Source: Phycisphaerae bacterium
GTDB taxonomy: Bacteria > Planctomycetota > Phycisphaerae > UBA1845
Length of the DNA: 64,000 nt
Assembly (NCBI GenBank): GCA_029260215.1
Contig: JAJDDQ010000039.1
Location: forward strand, 236,313-300,312
Direction: 5' to 3'
A program made the position numbers and the translations under genes. A model generated the notes under the pieces. The model saw nothing but the letters and a program-made list of their open reading frames with translations, did no database searches and was not told the origin of the DNA. Shown one piece after another: positions 37,179 through 46,176 of this stretch. Positions within the stretch are counted from its first letter, which is position 1. Each line of letters begins with the position of its first letter.

Positions 37179-38202
37179 ATGTACCGGACGCAACAGGCGT
37201 GGCGGGCGTTTTCCGACACGTCGGGACGTTCTCGGAATCGCAGCCACAGCCGGAGCGGTCGGTATCCTCGGACGTACCTGGCCTGAGTCGGTACGCGCTG
37301 AAAACGGAATGAGGTCTTCGGCGTTCATTGGCAAAGCCGACCGATATGATCAGACGCTCAGGACGGTGATATTGGACGGTCTGCGTGAATTGGGAGTTAA
37401 GCCCGCCGAAGTGCGTGGCAAGCGCATTCTATTGAAGCCGAATCTCGTCGAGACGGCTGATGGTGCTCGCCATATCAATACGCATCCTTCGGTCGTTGTG
37501 GCTGCTGCTGAGGCGTTTCGATCTCTCGGGGCCGCGACGGTCATAGTGGCTGAAGGACAGGGTCACCGCCGGGACAGTTGGCTGGTGCTCGAGGAATCGG
37601 GCATGGGTCGGGCGATGGATGAAAACGGACTTGAGTTTGTGGATCTCAATCACGACGATTTTCGGGCCGTCGCGAATTCGGGGCATCGAAACGGGATGAG
37701 TCAGCTTCATCTTCCACTCACCGTGCTCGAGTCCGATTGGATCGTATCGGTCGCAAAGCTGAAGACGCATCACTGGACCGGTATGACATGCTGCATGAAG
37801 AATTTATTCGGAATCATGCCGGGAATCGTGTATGGATGGCCCAAAAACCCTCTTCACCAGGGCGGTATACATGAGTCGATCCTGGACATTAATCAGGTAG
37901 TGCAGCCTCAGTTGTGTATCGTTGACGCCATCGAATGCATGGAGGGTGACGGGCCGGTAATGGGCAGTCCGAAAAACCTCGGTGCGTTGGTTTTGGGACG
38001 GAACGCAACATCGGTGGATGCAACGTGTGCGCGGCTAATGTCCTTCGACCCCGCGCGGATCGGGTACCTGCTGGGGGCTTCGGGATTATTGGGACCAATC
38101 AGTTCGTCGCGAATTGAGCAGCGTGGAGCATCCATCGAGTCATTGCGTACGCGTTTTGAGCTGCTGGACGTGCGGCATTTGCGTTCGATAACGGTTTCGT
38201 GA
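37168..38202 (+). CDS. DUF362 protein with Tat signal
   Basis: A 344-residue protein of the DUF362 family, probably exported by the Tat pathway: TRRDVLGIAATAGAVGILG is a twin-arginine signal. Family features: GKRILLKPNLVE, INTHPSVVVAAAEAF, VAKLKTHHWTGMTCCMKNLF and DAIECMEGDGPVMGSPKNLG. DUF362 proteins are often annotated as redox or iron-sulfur related, but no ferredoxin-type cysteine cluster is present here, only a CC pair. Start TTG 37168 is chosen because GGAGG lies seven bases upstream; it overlaps the previous stop by eleven bases. It is the last gene of the PAP2, cyclase-fold, DUF362 operon. Confidence 0.8.
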   Translation: MNSECTGRNRRGGRFPTRRDVLGIAATAGAVGILGRTWPESVRAENGMRSSAFIGKADRYDQTLRTVILDGLRELGVKPAEVRGKRILLKPNLVETADGARHINTHPSVVVAAAEAFRSLGAATVIVAEGQGHRRDSWLVLEESGMGRAMDENGLEFVDLNHDDFRAVANSGHRNGMSQLHLPLTVLESDWIVSVAKLKTHHWTGMTCCMKNLFGIMPGIVYGWPKNPLHQGGIHESILDINQVVQPQLCIVDAIECMEGDGPVMGSPKNLGALVLGRNATSVDATCARLMSFDPARIGYLLGASGLLGPISSSRIEQRGASIESLRTRFELLDVRHLRSITVS

Positions 38203-38610
38203 TGCAGAGCGATGCGCGATTCGTCCAATAGTCCTTCGCTTCGTTTGCAATTGTCCAATTCTTTGCGCCGATAAGCAGGAATCTCTCTGAAACATCATTT
38301 GTTCGTTTGCTCGGCTCGAAATCATTTCATATGTTTCAAAGCGTCAGGTTTGAGTGATGCACGCAAGTGCCACGTTCAGACGCTCGGAGGGTTCGAGAGA
38401 GGGCATTCGCTGGTTTTGCGGCGAATGTATCGGCACCTACCACTGACACACATCATGGTCTGAATCGAGTGCAGGACGCGCTCGTTTGCGAAACGCAGCC
38501 TCGTCGGCTGCGGATCGAAATGGAGGCAGTGAGTCGTCAGGGAAGTCGTCTTGCTGAAATTGCCACGGGGAAGGATTTCCCGTGTGCCGGTGTTCGAAGG
38601 GAGCAAGTCT
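38203..38610. other. Upstream region of the Tad pilus locus
   Basis: 408 bases without a convincing gene. It contains a candidate promoter inside an inverted repeat (38288-38339), a hairpin CGCAGCC-TCGT-CGGCTGCG near 38501, and a hairpin CACGGG...CCCGTG just before the pilin ribosome-binding site. An open frame 38367-38654 shows no family character. Confidence 0.5.
38288..38339 (+). promoter_or_regulatory. Candidate promoter within an inverted repeat
   Basis: TGAAACAT (38289-38296) and ATGTTTCA (38331-38338) are perfect inverted 8-mers. Between and overlapping them, TTGCTC (38307) and TATGTT (38330) are separated by 17 bases and could be -35 and -10 elements reading towards flp. The right arm overlaps the -10, as an operator might. 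Confidence 0.3.
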
Positions 38611-38808
38611 ATGAATTCGTATTGGAACAGAGCCAAAGAGTTTCTCAAAAGTGAAGATGGGCCAACCGCAACGGAGTACGCGGTCATGCTCGCGTTGATT
38701 ATTGTCGCGGCGATCGGCTCGATTCAGCTGGTCGGCGACAAGGTATCGACGACGTTCACGGAAATCAGCGCAGGTTTGCCGAGCGGTGCCGTCGGCGGCG
38801 GCTCCTAG
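38611..38808 (+). CDS. flp: Flp/type IVb pilin
   Basis: A 65-residue prepilin, the main subunit of the Tad pilus. The short basic leader MNSYWNRAKEFLKSEDG ends at the G of the type IVb cleavage site, followed by PTATEYAVMLALIIVAAIG with the conserved glutamate-tyrosine pair, then a hydrophobic helix and the small tail GLPSGAVGGGS. The start ATG 38611 has GGGAG upstream; the frame extends further 5' but lacks sense. Processing is expected from the peptidase encoded at 38980. Confidence 0.92.
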   Translation: MNSYWNRAKEFLKSEDGPTATEYAVMLALIIVAAIGSIQLVGDKVSTTFTEISAGLPSGAVGGGS

Positions 38809-38979
38809 TCGCGTGTTAACCTTCGGCGATGGAGCGCCGTCGCACTGGATTGGCTGAAGGATTCAGCGGGTGGTCGTCGTCCTCCGGGGCGACGGCCTGC
38901 CCGCTCTTATGCACGGGGACATCGACAGACGGTGCCGGCGCGATCGGCGGTGCCAAGCTTTCAAAGACGAGGTGTATCG

Positions 38980-39534
38980 ATGATTTCGGGGTACTGGTTG
39001 CTGACGTGCAGTGTGTTGGTTCCGGGGCTTCTTTTGGCTTCGTGGATTGATTACGCACAGAAGCGCGTTCCGAATTGGTTGAACGCGGCGTTGATTCTGG
39101 CTGGTTTCGTCGCCCAGGCGATGTACTTCGGCTGGTCTGGCATCGGCGCTGGGGCATTGGGATTGCTGGTGGGTTTCGGCGTGCTGATTATCCCGTGGGC
39201 GATGCACGGGATGGGTGCGGGCGACGTCAAGTTGATGGCGGCGATTGGTGTTTGGTTCGGTCCGTGGATGACGTTCGTATCGTTTCTGTTGGGTGCGGTC
39301 ATCGGCGGCGTGATTGCGGTGGTCATGATTCTGGCCGCGAAGCGTGCGAGCATCGCACTCGCACATATGGGACTGATCATGGAGAAGGTACGGACGCGTG
39401 AGACAATGTTCAGTCAGTTCGCGTCGGCGAAGAGCTTGGGCGAGAACCCTCAGCTTCTTCCGTATGGCGTACCGCTGTCGATCGGATCAGTTATCGTTTT
39501 ATCAGGACAGGTCTTTGGCTGGTGGATGGTTTGA
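38980..39534 (+). CDS. cpaA: Prepilin peptidase CpaA/TadV
   Basis: A 184-residue A24-family aspartic peptidase with about five membrane helices that trims Flp and the pseudopilins. Catalytic aspartates are in SWIDYAQKRVPNWLN (after the first helix) and HGMGAGDVKLMAAIG (the GxGD motif). There is no N-methylase domain, as is normal for this short form. ATG 38980 is preceded by GAGGTG. The stop is one base before the next ATG, so the pilus genes here are tightly coupled. Confidence 0.9.
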   Translation: MISGYWLLTCSVLVPGLLLASWIDYAQKRVPNWLNAALILAGFVAQAMYFGWSGIGAGALGLLVGFGVLIIPWAMHGMGAGDVKLMAAIGVWFGPWMTFVSFLLGAVIGGVIAVVMILAAKRASIALAHMGLIMEKVRTRETMFSQFASAKSLGENPQLLPYGVPLSIGSVIVLSGQVFGWWMV

Positions 39535-39535
39535 A

Positions 39536-39988
39536 ATGAGACGATTAGTTGAATGTCGGCGAACGAGAAACGGATCGCGTCGGAGCGGAGCGGCTATCGT
39601 GGAATTCGCGGTGGTGCTTCCGCTGCTTGTGTTGATGTTGTTCGGAATCGTCGAGTTCGGCTGGCTGTTCATGATTCGTCAGACACTGGTGAATGCGGCG
39701 CGCGAGGGGTGTCGGGTGGCGATTCTGAAGACGGCGACTTCCGACGACGTTGCGGCGCGCGTCCGCGAGGTAATGCAACCTTTGGAATTCTCGGAGGGGA
39801 CGGATTGGAATTTCACGGCCTCGGGCATTGACGACGTCGTGCAATGGATCCGCGTGGAGTCGTCGTTTGAGGCGGTGGCGTTGACCGGGAGCCTTGTCGT
39901 TCCGGACGGTACGACGATCACGGGGGAGTGCTCCATGCGCAAGGAAGGCGCTGCAACGGAAGAAATCCAAGAAGGAGTGGGTGCGTAG
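39536..39988 (+). CDS. TadE-like pseudopilin
   Basis: A 150-residue membrane-anchored pseudopilin of the Tad apparatus. Basic N-terminus (RRTRNGSRRSG), then AAIVEFAVVLPLLVLMLFGI, the TadE helix with conserved glutamate, then VEFGWLFMIRQTLVNAAREG, the characteristic C-terminal half of the motif. The periplasmic part has no cysteine-rich domain. It starts one base after the cpaA stop. Whether it is TadE or TadF cannot be decided. Confidence 0.87.
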   Translation: MRRLVECRRTRNGSRRSGAAIVEFAVVLPLLVLMLFGIVEFGWLFMIRQTLVNAAREGCRVAILKTATSDDVAARVREVMQPLEFSEGTDWNFTASGIDDVVQWIRVESSFEAVALTGSLVVPDGTTITGECSMRKEGAATEEIQEGVGA

Positions 39989-40091
39989 AACCTGGCACGA
40001 TGAGGAACTCACCCGGAAAACGTTTTCGAGGCAACCAACACGACGGATCGCTCGGGGTTTGTTCAGGCGGGCCGCGTAAGAGGGAAACGAC

Positions 40092-41033
40092 ATGAAAAAA
40101 GTAGCAGTCATTCCATTGGCGTTGGGCGTCTTGATCGGCGGCGTGGCGATCAAGCTCGGCCTGGATACTTTGCAGGAGGCGAAGGCGAGCGGGAAGCAAG
40201 AGGTGGTGTCGGTCGTGGTGTCGGCGGCACAGATTGAGGCAACTACACAGATTCAGATGGAAATGCTGCGGGTCATCGAAACCCCGGTGACGCCGCTTTT
40301 GGGCCGTGACAGTTTTTCGAAGGTTGAAGACCTGATCGGGCGCATTCCTGCGGTCACGATTCCCAAGGACATGCCGATCCGCGACTCACTGTTGTCTCCG
40401 AAGGGAACGCGACCTGGTTTGGAAGTGCGCATTCCGAAGGGTTACCGGGCGGTTTCGGTGAAGGTCAACGAAGTTACGGGCGTGGCTTATCAGATTCGTC
40501 CGGGCGCGTTTGTGGACGTTATTGCGGTCATGAACGTAAACGGCGGACGTAAACGCGAGACCGTGAGCCGAATCATACTGCAGAGAATAGAGGTAGCCGC
40601 TGTTGGGCGTGCTCTGAACCTCTCGAACGAAGCGGGCGGCAAGAGCAAAGCAGCCAAGTCAATCACGCTCTTGGTAAAGGATTCGGAAGCTCCGAAACTT
40701 CACCTCGCGCAAACGCGTGGGCAAATCACGTTAGCGCTGCGTTCGGGCGACGATGTCGAAAAAGCTGACGAAGGGCATGCGACAGAGAGCGAATTGCTCC
40801 AGGGATTTGAGAACATTGCCAAGACGCCTAAGACAGACGAAGCCACAGGTGAGCCGAGCATGGTCCTGGTTGTCAACGGCAGAAAAGTCAGCCAGAAGCA
40901 GTTCGGTGTTGCTACCGACGATCATCGAAACGCCCACGGAAATGAAGCGGAGCAGGGCGATCCGCGGGAGCCGGGCTTCGGCGACGACGAAGATGACGAC
41001 GATCCCCTACGCACCGCGAATCGACCGGGGTAG
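40092..41033 (+). CDS. cpaB: Tad pilus assembly protein CpaB/RcpC
   Basis: A 313-residue periplasmic, single-helix protein (VAVIPLALGVLIGGVAIKLG). A SAF-like domain follows (PLLGRDSFSKVEDLIGRIPA, TIPKDMPIRDSLL), then the RcpC domain with GYRAVSVKVNEVTGVAYQIRPGAF and VDVIAVM. CpaB normally works with the outer-membrane secretin CpaC/RcpA, which is not next to it here. The C-terminus is long, charged and probably disordered (GDDEDDDDPL). GGGAAACG lies upstream of the ATG. Confidence 0.9.
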   Translation: MKKVAVIPLALGVLIGGVAIKLGLDTLQEAKASGKQEVVSVVVSAAQIEATTQIQMEMLRVIETPVTPLLGRDSFSKVEDLIGRIPAVTIPKDMPIRDSLLSPKGTRPGLEVRIPKGYRAVSVKVNEVTGVAYQIRPGAFVDVIAVMNVNGGRKRETVSRIILQRIEVAAVGRALNLSNEAGGKSKAAKSITLLVKDSEAPKLHLAQTRGQITLALRSGDDVEKADEGHATESELLQGFENIAKTPKTDEATGEPSMVLVVNGRKVSQKQFGVATDDHRNAHGNEAEQGDPREPGFGDDEDDDDPLRTANRPG

Positions 41034-41317
41034 CAGGACGAGTCACGGCCTGGGGAGGCCTATAGAACGTCTCGAAACTTCGCCTGTCAAGACGGGCGCG
41101 TAACGGACGAGGACGTGAGCGGGGCACGACCGTTTCCAGAAAAGCGACGCGATGACTATCTCTGGAAAATCGTCGCGAAACGAAATCAGTTGAAAACGGA
41201 TCGTGGTGACGTTGTTGTGTCATCCGTACGTGCAGAAGGCGAACAGGCGATGGATTCCAGCGTCTGCGCCGGGACTTGAAGCGGCCCGAAGAGACGGGCC
41301 TTGGAGGGGTGTGTCGC

Positions 41318-43222
41318 ATGGCCGATTATAGAGCAAGTGTCGAAAAAACTAGGCGCGGCAATTGTGGGAAACGTCCACTGATTCGAGTCGGCTGTCGACA
41401 GGCCGGGCGGCGAGGCGTCGTCGCGGTTCAGGTTCTGGTCATGATGACAGCGTTGCTGGGCATGGCTGCTTTGACGGTCGACGTCAGCTTTATGTGGAAC
41501 ATGCGTGCGGACCTCCAACGTACAGCCGACTCGGCTGCGTTGGCGGCAGCGGCGATGCTCGCAGAGGTTGACACGCCCGCGGATCGTGCTCGCGACGCCG
41601 CAGTGGAGTATGTGGGCCGCAACCAAGTCATGCACCAGACTGTGCCATTCCAGGTCGGTGAAGTCGAATTGGGTCGTGCGGAACTTGTCGACGGCCGCTA
41701 TGTCTTTCAGGGTGTGGCGGACGACGGGTTCCCGGACGCAGTGCGTCTGCGTGTCGAATCGACGCGCGGACTCTATTTCGCTCGCGTTTTGGGTTACGAC
41801 GAAAAGACACTGGCTGCGGAAGCAACCGCCCTGCTCGTGCCGCGTGACATTGCGATCGTGGCCGACCTGTCCGCGTCGCACAACGACGACAGTGAACTGG
41901 GCAGTTATCTCAACACGAACATCAATATTTGGGACGTGTGGGACGGCCTGCCGGGCGGATCGGACGATGTCAACAGCACTTGGCCTCCGGAAGATTTGGC
42001 GGGACTGCCGCTTGACGCGAACGGATTCCATCCTCTGACCGCAGGGCCAGCGTATGGCATTTTCCGCAAACTCCGCTTTGGTGATCTGACGCTCGATTCC
42101 AATGGCTACAGCCCGCAGGCGGACGAGGGATTCGTGTACTTGCCGCGATACGGAAATGGTGAAAGCGATTGGAACAGCCCATTCGTTCAGAACTACCTGT
42201 CTGGAATGGAATTTGAGAACAACGCAAAGTACAGCGCAACGGAACTGGCTGAAATCCAGGATACAGGCCACCACTCAAGCTCGTCGCGTTATCGACGACA
42301 GGTCGCGGTTGCGATGGGCCTGGCACGCTGGGATAGCGGAAAGGACGGCGGCGCGTGGGAAACCATTCCCGGTGCCTCGCAAGGTAACGGCGATGATCGC
42401 ATCGACTCGTCGGAACTGACTTGGCTGGAGCCGTACTTCGATGAGCCGGGCAGCCGGTGGTTGAGCTACATCTCCTGGGCGACGTCGTCTTATTCCCGGA
42501 TGGCGCGCACAGACAGTGAATTCCGGAATGCATTCGGCCCCAAAACATTCGTCAATTACCTTCTTGAGCAACGATGGTCCAACAGTCAGACTCCGGAACT
42601 GGCCGCCGTACCTGCTCAGCCGATGCAGGCGGTCAAGGACGCCGTCGAGATCATGGTCGATGTTGTGAGTGCGTTTGAGAATAACGATCAAATATCCCTG
42701 GATGTGTACGGCTATTCGGTCTTTCACCAGGTCGGTCTGACATCCAGTCCGAATCTCGATGCCGTTTCGACGGGGCTGAACGGGCTGACGAATATGCAGG
42801 CTGGTCATTATGACGGCTGGACCAACATGGGCGGCGGGCTTGAATACGGCATTGAGACGTTGACCAATGCGCCCGCTCGCTCCGCTTCGCACAAGATGAT
42901 CGTGTTGCTGACGGACGGCCAAGCGAATATCACGCCCAATGGCGAATATCCGCATGGTTCCTGGGCCGACCAGCAAGACATTTTGCTGCGTGCCCGAGAA
43001 TACGTGCTCGATCAGGCGCGGATTGCATCTGATCTTGGCATCCGCATTTTCGCGGTGAGTGTCGGTTCGTATGCGGACGCAGATCTGATGCAGCAAGTGG
43101 CTGACATCACCAATGGCGAGCATCTTCAGGCTACGTCGAACAACATTGCGACGTACCAGGCTCAGTTGGAAGAGATTTTTGTGCGCCTCGGCGGAAAGCG
43201 CCCGGTTGAACTGATCAACTAA
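41318..43222 (+). CDS. TadG-like protein with von Willebrand A domain
   Basis: A 634-residue membrane-anchored protein of the Tad locus. Residues about 25-75 carry the TadG N-terminal motif: RRGVVAVQVLVMMTALLG, then TVDVSFMWNMRADLQRTADS and AALAAAAM. From about residue 175 a large VWA domain follows, with the metal site DLSAS in AIVADLSASHND and LLTDGQANI further on, split by a roughly 230-residue insertion. VWA-TadG proteins are thought to be tip or adhesion components. GGAGGGG precedes ATG 41318. Upstream, 41034-41317 shows no gene. Confidence 0.85.
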   Translation: MADYRASVEKTRRGNCGKRPLIRVGCRQAGRRGVVAVQVLVMMTALLGMAALTVDVSFMWNMRADLQRTADSAALAAAAMLAEVDTPADRARDAAVEYVGRNQVMHQTVPFQVGEVELGRAELVDGRYVFQGVADDGFPDAVRLRVESTRGLYFARVLGYDEKTLAAEATALLVPRDIAIVADLSASHNDDSELGSYLNTNINIWDVWDGLPGGSDDVNSTWPPEDLAGLPLDANGFHPLTAGPAYGIFRKLRFGDLTLDSNGYSPQADEGFVYLPRYGNGESDWNSPFVQNYLSGMEFENNAKYSATELAEIQDTGHHSSSSRYRRQVAVAMGLARWDSGKDGGAWETIPGASQGNGDDRIDSSELTWLEPYFDEPGSRWLSYISWATSSYSRMARTDSEFRNAFGPKTFVNYLLEQRWSNSQTPELAAVPAQPMQAVKDAVEIMVDVVSAFENNDQISLDVYGYSVFHQVGLTSSPNLDAVSTGLNGLTNMQAGHYDGWTNMGGGLEYGIETLTNAPARSASHKMIVLLTDGQANITPNGEYPHGSWADQQDILLRAREYVLDQARIASDLGIRIFAVSVGSYADADLMQQVADITNGEHLQATSNNIATYQAQLEEIFVRLGGKRPVELIN

Positions 43223-43389
43223 GGGCGAGACCGCGCAAGGGGAGGCTGTAAGTATGGTTCGGGGAGTGGAGTCGTTTAGCGGATTGAACTAGGGTTTCGC
43301 GCCCGACGCCCGGATCGACGCAGACGCACTGAGCGTATGTGTCGGTCCGGGGCGTCTGCCGTTCAAGGCGCGGTGGAGGTTTGCACGCA

Positions 43390-44577
43390 ATGAGGGCCAC
43401 ACGGGTGATCGTCTTCAACATGGACGAGTCATTCAGCCCCGCTTTGCGCAAAATGCTGCATTCAATTCCGGACGTTCGCATTGTGGCGGAGGCGGACGAC
43501 CCGGCGATGCTCGGCACGGTTGCGTCGCAGTTTCAAGCCGATGTTCTGATGCTGCACCTTGATCCATCGCCCGCAGCGGTATTGGCTATCGCAGCGGACC
43601 TTGTACCCGCCCACCCCAATTTGGCCATCTTCGCATTGAGCGAATCCACCGACGGCCAACTGATTCTCTCAGCCATGCGTCGCGGATTCCGCGAGTTCAT
43701 GACCAAGCCGGTCGATCCAGAAATACTCTCCACAGCCTTCGAAAAAGTGGTCGCAACTGCCGGAGATCAAGAATCGTGCGGCAAGTTGATCACGATACTG
43801 GGGACGGCTGGTGGTGTCGGCGCAACGTCCATCGCGACGAACATGGCCGTCGAATTGAAATCGATGACATCGGGCGGGGTTTGCCTTGTCGATCTGGACT
43901 ACCGATTCGGACAGGTCGCGACGTTCCTGGACGTTTCACCAATCTATACCATTGCCGACCTGGCTCAGGCGACCGAAGAACTGGAACCACAAACTGTGGA
44001 GCGGGCATTGGTGGAGCATTCGTCCGGCGTCCGCGTACTGAGCAGGCCGACACATTTTACACAATCCGAAAATATCACGGCTGCGAGCTGCGTGAATGTG
44101 CTGACGACTTTGCAATCTATGCACGATTACGTCGTCGTGGACGGTCCGAATCGATACGATGTGGGCGCGTCGGCCATCCTGGACTTGGCGGATTGGACAC
44201 TGATCGTAGCCCAGCTTCTCGTGCCCAGCGTGCGCAATGCCCAGCGAATTCTTCAGGGTATGGATGAAGCGGGATTCGATCTCGAGCGAGCCAAGCTCAT
44301 CATCAACCGAATCAGTCGCGAATCCGGGCCACTCAATATAGATGACGTGGAAGCGACATTGAACAAGAATTCGTTCGCAACACTACCGGACGACTGGGCC
44401 ACGGTGTGCTCGTCGATCAACCTGGGCGAGGCATTGGCGACGCGAAGTCCGAAATCGAAGATTCGAACAGCAATTCGCGATCTGGCGACGCTCATTCATT
44501 CTCCGGACGGGGATGGATCAGAGAAGGAACAGGGCAAGAAGGGGAACTTGCTGAGCAAGATATTCAGCGACGCCTGA
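43390..44577 (+). CDS. tadZ: TadZ/CpaE-type localisation ATPase
   Basis: A 395-residue cytoplasmic protein that places the Tad machinery at the cell pole. N-terminal receiver-like domain (about 1-125), where the usual phosphoaspartate site reads VLMLHLDPS; then a ParA/MinD-type domain with deviant Walker A LGTAGGVGATSIATN (about 140-154), LVDLDYRFG and DYVVVDGPNRYD. Both lysines of the usual KGGVGK pattern are absent. GGAGG precedes ATG 43390; an in-frame start at 43339 is less likely. The C-terminus is basic (KEQGKKGNLLSKIF). Confidence 0.88.
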   Translation: MRATRVIVFNMDESFSPALRKMLHSIPDVRIVAEADDPAMLGTVASQFQADVLMLHLDPSPAAVLAIAADLVPAHPNLAIFALSESTDGQLILSAMRRGFREFMTKPVDPEILSTAFEKVVATAGDQESCGKLITILGTAGGVGATSIATNMAVELKSMTSGGVCLVDLDYRFGQVATFLDVSPIYTIADLAQATEELEPQTVERALVEHSSGVRVLSRPTHFTQSENITAASCVNVLTTLQSMHDYVVVDGPNRYDVGASAILDLADWTLIVAQLLVPSVRNAQRILQGMDEAGFDLERAKLIINRISRESGPLNIDDVEATLNKNSFATLPDDWATVCSSINLGEALATRSPKSKIRTAIRDLATLIHSPDGDGSEKEQGKKGNLLSKIFSDA

Positions 44578-44708
44578 CTGAGAAATCCACGGGCGTCAAT
44601 CGTATGGTGCAGGTGAGGGGACTCGCGCGACGCGGGGCATGGTGGACATGTCTGCACGGCGCGCATCCGCGCGAAAAACGGTGCGGAAGAGCAAAGGGGT
44701 AAGTCATT

Positions 44709-46130
44709 ATGTTCGGAGGCCGATCCGGTTCCAGCGCGCCCAAGGCGCCGCCCGCGCCGCGCAAAGCTCCACCCAAACCCGCGGGCACGCCACCGCGTCC
44801 GGGTGATCCGGCTGCGTCGCGCTCCGCGAAGCCGTCGCGTGCCAAGCAGGATGAATTCAACGCGCTCAAATCCAGACTCCACCGCAAGCTCGTCGAGCAG
44901 CTCGATCTGACGGCTATGGAGGGCGATGACGAAACGATTCGCGCTAATGTCGGTGAAATTGTTACGCGGCTAGCAGAGCAGGAAGACACACTGCTCAGCT
45001 ACAACGAAAAGAAACGCCTCGTCGCGGAGGTTCTGGACGAAACGTTCGGACTGGGGCCATTGGAAGTTCTGCTCGCCGATGAGGAAATCAGTGATATTCT
45101 CATCAACGGCTCACAACACATTTACGTGGAAAAAGGCGGACGACTGACACTGACGGACGTGCAGTTCCGGGATGATGCCCACCTGAGACACGCGATCGAC
45201 AAGATCGTCAGCTCGGTCGGCCGTCGCTGCGACGAAGTCTCCCCGATGGTTGACGCCCGCCTCAAAGACGGCAGTCGCGTGAACGCGGTCATTCCGCCTC
45301 TCGCGATTGACGGCCCGAGCATGTCCATTCGACGCTTCGGTGCCGATCCGATCACGTGGGACGACTACATTCGATTCAACAGTTGTACGGAAGAGATGCG
45401 CACGTTTATGGAAGCGTGCGTCGTCGGCGGCCTGAACATTTTGATCGTGGGGGGAACGGGATCGGGTAAAACAACGCTCCTGAACAACCTCTCGACGTTT
45501 ATTCCGCAAAACGAACGCATTGTCACGATCGAAGACGCCGCTGAGCTGCGCCTCCGGCAGCCGCACGTGGTTCGACTGGAATCGCGACCGGCCAACATCG
45601 AAGGAAATGGCATGATCGGCATCCGCGAATTGCTGATCAACAGCCTGCGCATGCGTCCGGATCGGATCGTGGTGGGCGAGTGTCGCGGTGCAGAAACACT
45701 AGACATGCTCCAGGCGATGAACACAGGCCACGATGGGTCACTGACGACGATTCACGCGAACAGCACGCGCGACGCGGTGCAACGCGTTGAGACGATGGTG
45801 ATGATGGCGGGTTACGACCTGCCGACACGCGCGATTCGCCAGCAGTTCGCCTCGGCAATTCACTTGATCGTACAAGCTCAGCGACTGACGGGTGGCGCGA
45901 GAAAAATTACGACTGTTACAGAGGTTCAGGGCATGGAGGGTGACGTCATCACCATGCAGGACATATTCAAGTTCGAGCCGTTGGGGACGAATGCAGAGTC
46001 GAAAGTCTACGGCCAATTCGTCGCGACGGGCTTGCGTCCGGGGTTCCTCGAACGATTGAAAGCACACGGCGCAGCTATCGATGAGCGCATTTTCGAACGT
46101 TGCGTCTTGCAAACGGACAAGTCGGACTAA
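44709..46130 (+). CDS. tadA: Tad secretion ATPase TadA/CpaF
   Basis: A 473-residue hexameric VirB11-like ATPase powering pilus assembly. A proline/alanine-rich N-terminus (about 1-40) leads into the CpaF domain: GPLEVLLADEEISDILINGS, then PMVDARLKDGSRVNAVIPP and Walker A VGGTGSGKTTLLNNLS (about 248-263), TIEDAAELRL, Walker B DRIVVGECRG and the histidine box TTIHANSTRD. AGGGG precedes the ATG. The next gene starts 46 bases after the stop. Confidence 0.95.
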   Translation: MFGGRSGSSAPKAPPAPRKAPPKPAGTPPRPGDPAASRSAKPSRAKQDEFNALKSRLHRKLVEQLDLTAMEGDDETIRANVGEIVTRLAEQEDTLLSYNEKKRLVAEVLDETFGLGPLEVLLADEEISDILINGSQHIYVEKGGRLTLTDVQFRDDAHLRHAIDKIVSSVGRRCDEVSPMVDARLKDGSRVNAVIPPLAIDGPSMSIRRFGADPITWDDYIRFNSCTEEMRTFMEACVVGGLNILIVGGTGSGKTTLLNNLSTFIPQNERIVTIEDAAELRLRQPHVVRLESRPANIEGNGMIGIRELLINSLRMRPDRIVVGECRGAETLDMLQAMNTGHDGSLTTIHANSTRDAVQRVETMVMMAGYDLPTRAIRQQFASAIHLIVQAQRLTGGARKITTVTEVQGMEGDVITMQDIFKFEPLGTNAESKVYGQFVATGLRPGFLERLKAHGAAIDERIFERCVLQTDKSD

Positions 46131-46176
46131 TAACGACGCGGCGATTGGAACGCCCAAGCCGCAAAGGGGACACAAG

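Noticed and set aside
41186-42274. A 362-codon minus-strand open frame opposite the TadG-like gene
   Set aside because: No domain, and it conflicts with a clear TadG/VWA protein on the other strand.
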